DNA of 64,000 nt from Thermoactinomyces sp. DSM 45892 (GTDB lineage Bacteria > Bacillota > Bacilli > Thermoactinomycetales > Thermoactinomycetaceae): positions 1 through 64,000 of the forward strand of contig NZ_FNPL01000004.1 in the NCBI RefSeq assembly GCF_900107305.1, given 5' to 3'. Every line of letters begins with the position of its first letter. The first letter of the stretch is position 1. Under the pieces are notes generated by a model. It saw only the letters and a list, made by a program, of their open reading frames with translations, was not told where the DNA came from and did not search any database. This document shows, one piece after another, positions 58,743 to 64,000 of this stretch. A program made the position numbers and the translations under genes.

Positions 58743-61290
58743 ATGGGTAAGATCATTGCTATCGCCAATCAAAAAGGTGGAGTGGGTGTGCGTCCGTACA
58801 GGTTTCATAGAGATGCCAGAACGGTGTAGGATTAGAGAGAAGTCCTACTGGTGATTGGGCTTACCTGTAAGGGAAACTGGACGGGGAACATCGCATGCCC
58901 AAAAAGTGAGTTGTTAGAACTTGCGACACCATGGAGTGATATGGTTAAAGCTAAACTGCTTGAACTCTAGCTTTGAGGCCCTGCCACTGGGGATATGCAT
59001 GTTTCGAAAAAATGAACTGCATATGAGATGGTTACAGAGACCGTTACCCATAGTCGCTGTACTCTCTACGATCTCCCAATCAATCAATGGATTGAGAAAG
59101 AAGCGAACGGAGAACCTACGTTACTCAGATAGCTCTATAAAACTGAAACGGAGAGGCCTAAAGGAAGATGATATTTTTCCCATGGCGTCGGAGCCTTCAT
59201 AGTAGTCTGAGATCGAGAAAGACGATTACACGGCGAAGGAAGGCAGGTTATCAGATAACAGGGATAAAGTGAGGTATGCGGAATGCAATCAGCCGAACTA
59301 ATGCTATCTCTGATCAAACAGAAAGCAAGACAAGACGAACATTTCCAATTTAATCGATTGTATCGAATCCTGTATAATCCGGATGTTTACTCCTATGTAT
59401 GGAAATCAGCAGGGGAATCCATATTGAATCCTCTCGGAGTCTATCAATGGGACGACTGGTACCATTTGATCCAGTCAGAGCGTTGGCATCCACGCAAGAA
59501 GGTGAAGGAGCAGACCCTGTTTCCGGAGATGACGGTTATGCATATTCTTCAAGCATGTCATCAGGCGTTATTTCCAGTATATGAAAATCAGTTTGTGATG
59601 GATCAAGGGGCTTCTATGAAACATCATGATTTTCGTGAATTAGGAAGTGCCTTACGAAATGCTACCAACAGTTGGTTGATTTCATTTTCGATACCGATTG
59701 AACTTCTAGATTCTTGGGAGCATTGTCGTACTCTATTGAAGGAGCGATGTCAGGATGGTCGATGGTTAGAGTTGGTTCGAAGATTTTACAGCCAAAAGTG
59801 GCTTCATCCACATCTAGAGTGTGAGCGTTACGGGGTACAACCATTAACTTTTACATTACATAAAGCGATTGACACCCTTGTACAATGTACGCTTCCTAGG
59901 ATGAAAGTGATGTATATTCGGATCCATTCGCAAGTCCATATCTGTGTAGATGCTCCATTTTCGGAAGTGAAAAGATACCAACAGCAGTTACAATCGGCTT
60001 TTGATCAACGTCAGCTACCGATTCTTGTGCATGATCCGGGACATAGAGGAAAGCGGGTAATCGGTCCCTATCAGTTGAATTGGCAGAGGAATCATCAGAA
60101 GTGGAAGGTTTGCATAGCAGAAGTGGAATGTTGGAACTGGATAAAGTCCTTCACGAAAAGCGGGAAAGCCTGTCATGTCTCGAATCGAATTCATTTATCG
60201 ATTCCACAGATTATAGACTTATATCGTCGTGATTTGCAATTATTCGATATTCATACAGAGGCTAAGAAGTATTTTCCGAAACAGAGGGACCAATTTTGTG
60301 ATATCCATTTTGTAAGCTTATGTAAAACCATCGCAGCGAAAGAGAAGAGTTCGGTTAAGAAGATATTGAATCGATATGGAGCAGGAAAGAAGAGGGTTCT
60401 TCGGACTAGGGATGGGGATCGATTTGCCGAGTATGATCCACGATAAGCTTCAAATTCGTCTTGTTTGATTCTGTGATAGCTGGAGAGCCGTATATGCCGA
60501 AAGGTGTACGTACGGTTCGGAGGGGGTTGGTAGGAGACCTGCTTTTTAGCAAGGCGTCTACCTTCTACCCTACAAAACTACAACCTCTATAAACTTAGCA
60601 GCATGTTTGGCGGCGATAGGCAAGAAAATTTTAATTGTAGATATTGATCCGCAAGGAAATACCACAAGCGGTTTAGGTATTAACAAAGCGGATGTGAAGC
60701 ATTGTGTATATGATGTTTTGATTAATGATCGCTCTGTTGAAGAAGTAATCCTCCCAACAGGCGTTGATAACTTTCATTTGATCCCAGCAACGATTCAATT
60801 AGCAGGTGCGGAAATTGAATTGGGACAGGCCATTTCGAGGGAATTACGACTCAAAAGAGCCCTACAAACCTGTAAACATGAATTTGATTATATCTTTATC
60901 GATTGTCCACCATCATTGGGCATTATTACACTAAATGCTCTGACTGCCGCAGAGTCGGTTATTATCCCGATTCAATGTGAGTTTTACGCATTAGAGGGGC
61001 TAGGGCAATTGCTTAACACGGTTCGCCTCGTACAAAAACATCTAAATAAGCATCTTGAGGTAGAGGGTGTTCTTCTGACCATGTTTGATGCTAGGACCAA
61101 CTTGTCAGTTCAAGTGATGGAAGAGGTAAAAAAATACTTTCAGTCTAGAGTGTATGAGACGGTTATCCCGCGTAATGTTCGTTTATCGGAGGCGCCTAGT
61201 CATGGTAAATCGATTATTGCCTATGATCCAAGATCGAAAGGCGCTGAATGCTATATGCAATTAGCAAAGGAAGTGGCGAGAAGTGAGTAA
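58743..61290 (+). CDS. soj: Soj/ParA chromosome-partition ATPase, split by a group II intron
   Basis: Exon 1 is 58743-58787 (15 codons, MGKIIAIANQKGGVG) and exon 2 is 60574-61290 (KTTTSINLAACLAAIGKK onward). Joined they give 253 residues, the length of B. subtilis Soj. Deviant Walker A KGGVGKTTT is split between Gly and the catalytic Lys. DPQGNTTSGLG, Walker B YIFIDCPPSLG and the C-terminal RNVRLSEAPSHGK are normal. GGGGTGATT precedes the ATG. Without splicing, translation would stop 13 codons into the intron at 58827-58829. Soj works with Spo0J in origin segregation and regulates DnaA. spo0J overlaps its end by 8 bases. Confidence 0.95.
59283..60446 (+). CDS. Intron-encoded maturase with degenerate reverse transcriptase
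   Basis: 387 residues. The N-terminus FNRLYRILYNPDVYSYVWKS fits the start of group II reverse transcriptases such as LtrA (FTRLYRYLLRPDIYYVAYQN). Domain X is clear at the C-terminus: IIDLYRRDLQLFDIHTEAKK and SLCKTIAAKEKSSVKKILNR (about 310-364). The catalytic core has decayed: where YADD is expected there is YIRIHSQVHICVD (about 211-223), the GDIKGCFD segment reads FSIPIELLD (about 135-143), and the SGTPQGG motif reads YGVQPLT. No HNH endonuclease domain follows. It should still bind and fold the intron for splicing, but should not be able to reverse transcribe. Confidence 0.85.
   Translation: MQSAELMLSLIKQKARQDEHFQFNRLYRILYNPDVYSYVWKSAGESILNPLGVYQWDDWYHLIQSERWHPRKKVKEQTLFPEMTVMHILQACHQALFPVYENQFVMDQGASMKHHDFRELGSALRNATNSWLISFSIPIELLDSWEHCRTLLKERCQDGRWLELVRRFYSQKWLHPHLECERYGVQPLTFTLHKAIDTLVQCTLPRMKVMYIRIHSQVHICVDAPFSEVKRYQQQLQSAFDQRQLPILVHDPGHRGKRVIGPYQLNWQRNHQKWKVCIAEVECWNWIKSFTKSGKACHVSNRIHLSIPQIIDLYRRDLQLFDIHTEAKKYFPKQRDQFCDIHFVSLCKTIAAKEKSSVKKILNRYGAGKKRVLRTRDGDRFAEYDPR
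60485..60573 (+). ncRNA. Group II intron domains V and VI
   Basis: Domain V starts GAGCCGTATATGCCGAAAGG and ends in GTACGTACGGTTCGGAGGGG, with the usual catalytic stem and GAAA tetraloop. Domain VI is the following GGTAGGAGAC...GTCTACC stem. The bulged adenosine for lariat formation is probably A60567, 7 bases from the 3' end. Sequence after the last AC is exon 2. Confidence 0.92.
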
Positions 61291-62152
61291 AGGTTTAGGT
61301 AAAGGATTAAACGCACTTTTTCTCAACACAGATGCGGATGTTCGTGACGATGATATTGTAAAAGAAGTAGAAGTCCTAGAATTACGTGCTAATCCATATC
61401 AACCCCGGAAGCACTTTGATGAAGATGGCTCGTTAAATGAATTAGCGGAGTCCGTAAAACAACACGGGATTATTCAGCCTCTGATTGTACGGAAAAGCAT
61501 CCGTGGATACGAGATTGTAGCAGGAGAACGTCGGTTTCGTGCGGCAAAGCAGGTAGGTTTGGAGAAAGTCCCAGTTGTCGTCAGGGATTATACAGACAAT
61601 GAAATGATGGAAATCGCGCTGGTAGAAAACCTACAAAGAGAGGACTTAAACCCGATCGAGGTGGCAATGGCATATCAAAAATTACTTCAACACTTGCATT
61701 TAACGCAAGAGCAATTGTCAGAGCGAGTGGGAGTAAGCCGGTCGCATGTTACCAATTTCATCCGTCTTCTACAGCTTCCCGCTGAAATCCAAGAAAATGT
61801 TTCACGTGGAACATTGTCCATGGGCCATGCAAGGGCACTTCTAGGGGTTAAAGATTCAGATTTACAAAAGAGGCTCGCTAAGAAAGTAATCGAAGAAGAG
61901 ACGAATGTTCGTCAACTAGAAGAGTGGATCCAGCGGCTTAATCAAAAGGGAAATCCGAAGTCAGAGAAGTCTAAGCAGGAACAGGAGCTTTCTCCCGAGA
62001 TGAGGCATTTTGAAGGTCTGCTCCAAGAGATATTTAGTACATCTGTTAAGATTCGTCCAGGTAGAAGAAAAGGAAAAATTGAGATTGAATACTACTCTGA
62101 GCGCGAGCTGGAGCGGATTGTAGAGTTGCTGCAACAAGATCGGATTTTGTAG
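61283..62152 (+). CDS. spo0J: Chromosome partition protein Spo0J (ParB)
   Basis: 289 residues from GTG 61283. MSKGLGKGLNALF start, the CTPase motif GERRFRAAKQVGLEKVPVVV, HTH LTQEQLSERVGVSRSHVTNF, and a C-terminal dimerisation domain. It loads at parS, slides as a CTP clamp and recruits SMC. Translationally coupled to soj. A parS lies within the gene, as in B. subtilis. Confidence 0.97.
   Translation: MSKGLGKGLNALFLNTDADVRDDDIVKEVEVLELRANPYQPRKHFDEDGSLNELAESVKQHGIIQPLIVRKSIRGYEIVAGERRFRAAKQVGLEKVPVVVRDYTDNEMMEIALVENLQREDLNPIEVAMAYQKLLQHLHLTQEQLSERVGVSRSHVTNFIRLLQLPAEIQENVSRGTLSMGHARALLGVKDSDLQKRLAKKVIEEETNVRQLEEWIQRLNQKGNPKSEKSKQEQELSPEMRHFEGLLQEIFSTSVKIRPGRRKGKIEIEYYSERELERIVELLQQDRIL
61798..61813. 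promoter_or_regulatory. parS: parS site within spo0J
   Basis: TGTTTCACGTGGAACA; its complement TGTTCCACGTGAAACA fits the consensus TGTTNCACGTGAAACA in full. B. subtilis also has a parS at this place in spo0J. Confidence 0.92.
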
Positions 62153-62155
62153 CAA

Positions 62156-62218
62156 ACACACAAACAACCCAAACTTCATGTGAAAGCGAGCTTCACACGA
62201 AGATTAGGGTTGTTTGTT
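62156..62218. terminator. Terminator between spo0J and yyaC
   Basis: CAAACAACCC pairs with GGGTTGTTTG, with an inner GTGAAGCTCGCTTTCAC-type stem; serves convergent spo0J and yyaC. Confidence 0.75.
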
Positions 62219-62240
62219 ATCTCTGGCCATTAAGGTTACA

Positions 62241-62843
62241 TTATACATAGGGTTGTGCACGGTCTAACGAAGTATCTTGTACCAGATGAATGGATTGCTT
62301 AATACTCTCCGCAATAATCTCTGCCATATTCATAACCAGACTTAAACGAGTGTTTTGTAGGACGAGATATTCCATAAAACCAGATACGTTTACAATACCT
62401 GTAATCGAAAGATTTCCTACCTCGGGGAGATCTTTATTCACACCTGCTCCTGGCTTGATAGAGCCTTGCGAAACCTGTATGGAGCCCACATTTTTTAATT
62501 GACCTAGACATGCATCAATAGCGATCATATAGTGATCAGGATGGTGCTGTTGAATCATTTCCACCGTACTGGCTAAATTGAGAGCATGAACAGGTTCGTC
62601 AAGTGTTCCATATACTTCCGCGATATCAGGAAATGTTTTTTTCTGTAGGATGGAGCCAACAAGGGGGCCGAGTGAATCCCCAGTTGATCGATCTGTACCG
62701 ATACAAACACAGACAATTTTACGTCCATGAGGGAGCTGTAAGAGGTGTTGATAAAGGGAATGAGTGCAATGATTTAGCGCGCTAGGATCTTGATAAGAGA
62801 TGCGAAATGGAGAAAGAGTTTTGAATTGGTTAGATTCTTTCAT
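62241..62843 (-). CDS. yyaC: YyaC-like sporulation protein (DUF1256)
   Basis: 200 residues from ATG 62843 (AGAGGAC upstream). IGTDRSTGDSLGPLVGSILQ and AIDACLGQLKNVGSIQVSQG are the DUF1256 motifs; the family is structurally related to the germination protease GPR. In B. subtilis yyaC is made during sporulation. Located beside spo0J as expected. Confidence 0.9.
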   Translation of the reverse strand: MKESNQFKTLSPFRISYQDPSALNHCTHSLYQHLLQLPHGRKIVCVCIGTDRSTGDSLGPLVGSILQKKTFPDIAEVYGTLDEPVHALNLASTVEMIQQHHPDHYMIAIDACLGQLKNVGSIQVSQGSIKPGAGVNKDLPEVGNLSITGIVNVSGFMEYLVLQNTRLSLVMNMAEIIAESIKQSIHLVQDTSLDRAQPYV

Positions 62844-62978
62844 CACCAGCGTCCTCTCAGAATATATTGATGTTACAGTATACGGATATTTTGAGAGGTT
62901 TATACCTACAGATTGAGAGATTTGTAGAGTGGGTAATCTACTAGGTAGGACAAATTCCTATGGAAGGAGGATTTTTTG

Positions 62979-63599
62979 ATGCGAACATCATCTCTATTAA
63001 AATGGATGATTCGGATGTTCCTCCGCTTATATCATCGTGTGGAAGTAATCGGAATAGAAAAGTTTCCCCGTGAAGGGGCCGCACTTATTGTCGGTAATCA
63101 TATTAGTTATATTGATCCTTTTTATATTGGCTCTATGCTACCACGTCATGTTCATTTTATGGCGAAAGCCGAAGCATGGAGATTCCAAATCACAAAGTTC
63201 TTTTTGGATATATTCCAGGCGTTTCCTGTGAATCGAGAGAAAGCGGATATTCAGGCAATCCGAACTGCCTTACGCTATTTACAGGAGCAAAAATGTGTAG
63301 GTCTTTTTCCGGAGGGTGGAATCCGAGAGGATATAGCCCCTCTTCAAGAAGTAAAACAAGGGGCTGCATTCTTATCTTTAAAGGGAAATGTTCCTGTTGT
63401 CCCTATTTACCTATCAGGTAGTGAAAAGGCGCTACCTGTTGGGGATATTTGGATTAAACCGAGTAAGATTCGAATCATGGTGGGTGATTTGATTTTAGTC
63501 CCAGAAGCAGGAACCTTTCGGGAGAGACAAGAATACCTTTCGAAACAAATCTTACAAGCTCTACAGGACTTGCGGAAGTCGGTTGAGCAAATGGATTAA
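62979..63599 (+). CDS. plsC: 1-acyl-sn-glycerol-3-phosphate acyltransferase (PlsC family)
   Basis: 206 residues from ATG 62979 (AAGGAGGA upstream). Catalytic NHISYID (the Hx4D motif) and the FPEGG substrate motif are present, with an N-terminal hydrophobic amphipathic region. It transfers a second acyl chain to lysophosphatidic acid in phospholipid synthesis. The place between yyaC and DUF951 is not that of B. subtilis plsC, so this may be an extra paralogue. Confidence 0.88.
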   Translation: MRTSSLLKWMIRMFLRLYHRVEVIGIEKFPREGAALIVGNHISYIDPFYIGSMLPRHVHFMAKAEAWRFQITKFFLDIFQAFPVNREKADIQAIRTALRYLQEQKCVGLFPEGGIREDIAPLQEVKQGAAFLSLKGNVPVVPIYLSGSEKALPVGDIWIKPSKIRIMVGDLILVPEAGTFRERQEYLSKQILQALQDLRKSVEQMD

Positions 63600-63641
63600 G
63601 TTATACGTAGGTGATTTTAAAAATGGAAGTGGGGGGCTTTC

Positions 63642-63848
63642 TTGCAACGAAAAGATTTTGGATTAGGCGATGTGGTAGAGATGAAGAAGGCGCATCCATG
63701 CGGGACAAATGCTTGGAAAGTGATCCGTATGGGGATGGATATCCGCATCAAATGCACAGGTTGTGAACATAGTGTCTTGCTACCTAGAATGAGATTTGAA
63801 CAAAAGTTAAAAAAGGTACTCGTATCTGCTGAGCCAGAAGATATTTAA
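63642..63848 (+). CDS. DUF951 family protein
   Basis: 68 residues from TTG 63642 with GGGGGG upstream. DFGLGDVVEMKKAHPCGTNA and RIKCTGCEHSVLLPRMRFE are typical for DUF951 (B. subtilis YyzM type), with three Cys that may bind zinc. Located directly before ychF, as usual in Bacillales. Function unknown. Confidence 0.9.
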   Translation: MQRKDFGLGDVVEMKKAHPCGTNAWKVIRMGMDIRIKCTGCEHSVLLPRMRFEQKLKKVLVSAEPEDI

Positions 63849-63855
63849 AGTGGGG

Positions 63856-63879
63856 GCGGTTCCATTGGAATCGCTTTTT
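63856..63879 (+). terminator. Terminator after DUF951 gene
   Basis: GCGgTTCC pairs with GGAAtCGC, followed by TTTTTG, before ychF. Confidence 0.65.
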
Positions 63880-63950
63880 GTTATGAATGATTTCCGCTAT
63901 AATAAGATAGTTGAATCAAGAATCGGGAAAATTGGGAGTTGAACTTTAAG

Positions 63951-64000
63951 ATGGCATTGACGACAGGAATAGTAGGTCTCCCGAATGTAGGGAAATCCAC
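63951..64000 (+). CDS. ychF: YchF/Obg-like GTPase, start only
   Basis: Only the first 16 codons are in the window: MALTTGIVGLPNVGKS, with the P-loop GLPNVGKS. The start and the place next to the DUF951 gene match ychF (B. subtilis yyaF), a ribosome-associated ATPase/GTPase. The gene continues beyond the window. Confidence 0.9.
   Translation, partial: MALTTGIVGLPNVGKS

Larger units (their letters stand above)
58788..60573 (+). mobile_element. Group II intron inserted in soj
   Basis: 1786 bases. The 5' end is GTGCG, the group II consensus, right after exon 1. Domains I-III should lie in 58788-59282, an intron-encoded protein gene occupies domain IV (59283-60446), domain V is at 60485-60526, and domain VI plus the 3' AC end at 60573. 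Precise removal restores the soj frame. A possible exon-binding site is ACCCAT (59046-59051), which could pair with the last exon bases GTGGGT. It is inserted in the sense orientation, so it can splice from the soj transcript. Confidence 0.95.

Noticed and set aside
58921-59202. 93-codon frame in the 5' half of the soj intron.
   Set aside because: It lies in the RNA domain I-III region, has no protein family features and overlaps structured intron RNA.
60607-61290. A separate soj gene starting at 60607.
   Set aside because: It would begin after the Walker A motif without a ribosome-binding site; the frame is exon 2 of the split gene, preceded by intron domains V and VI.

Overview
The window looks like the replication-origin region of a low-GC, endospore-forming Firmicute (Bacillales). 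The gene order dnaA-dnaN-yaaA-recF-remB-gyrB-gyrA-(yaaC)-guaB-dacA-pdxS-pdxT-serS on one side, and rpmH-rnpA-yidD-yidC-mnmE-mnmG-rsmG-noc-soj-spo0J-yyaC-plsC-DUF951-ychF on the other, is the classic Bacillus-type ori layout, here reversed relative to the strand shown. An alpha/beta-type small acid-soluble spore protein, a collagen-like exosporium-type protein and YyaC indicate sporulation. A family such as Thermoactinomycetaceae would fit, but that is only an impression.

Layout. (1) 1-1913: right end of an integrated element with a tyrosine integrase pointing at tRNA-Arg(CCU). (2) 1984-17400: accessory genes. These include an asparagine synthetase, a small LuxR-type regulator, an OmpR-type two-component system, a protein with a radical-SAM/SPASM-like body that has lost its cluster cysteines, a spore protein, a collagen-like protein with 63-bp tandem repeats, an aerolysin-like (ETX/MTX2) toxin, IS3 and IS110 remnants, a lipoprotein with a decayed second copy, and a two-component system whose regulator is truncated. 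(3) 17402-31280: about 13.9 kb bounded by a 3'-half tRNA-Ser fragment and the intact tRNA-Ser(UGA). It carries a 2044-residue WapA/Rhs polymorphic toxin with a candidate membrane immunity protein, an RRNPP-like HTH-TPR regulator, a secreted matrixin-type protease and many decayed genes (XRE repressor, PIN toxin/antitoxin, peptidoglycan-binding domain). (4) 31362-47563: serS with a T-box leader, back to dnaA, all minus strand except yaaC. (5) 45961-47956: bipartite oriC, with DnaA-box clusters on both sides of dnaA and a DnaA-trio/AT-rich unwinding element between dnaA and dnaN. (6) 48113-64000: plus-strand rpmH to ychF, broken by a minus-strand disordered protein (53975-55621), a minus-strand ParM-like actin (56359-57555) and minus-strand yyaC.

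The most remarkable feature is a group II intron (58788-60573) that splits soj (parA) between the glycine and lysine codons of its Walker A motif. Joining the exons restores a 253-residue Soj. The intron has a 5' GTGCG, a well-formed domain V and a 3' AC. It encodes a 387-residue protein that is recognisably a group II reverse transcriptase/maturase by its N-terminus and domain X, but all reverse-transcriptase catalytic motifs (including YADD) are replaced. This suggests an immobile, splicing-only intron kept by a dedicated matK-like maturase inside a chromosome-segregation gene. The same neighbourhood holds two parS sites, noc, spo0J and an unusual chromosomal ParM-family actin.
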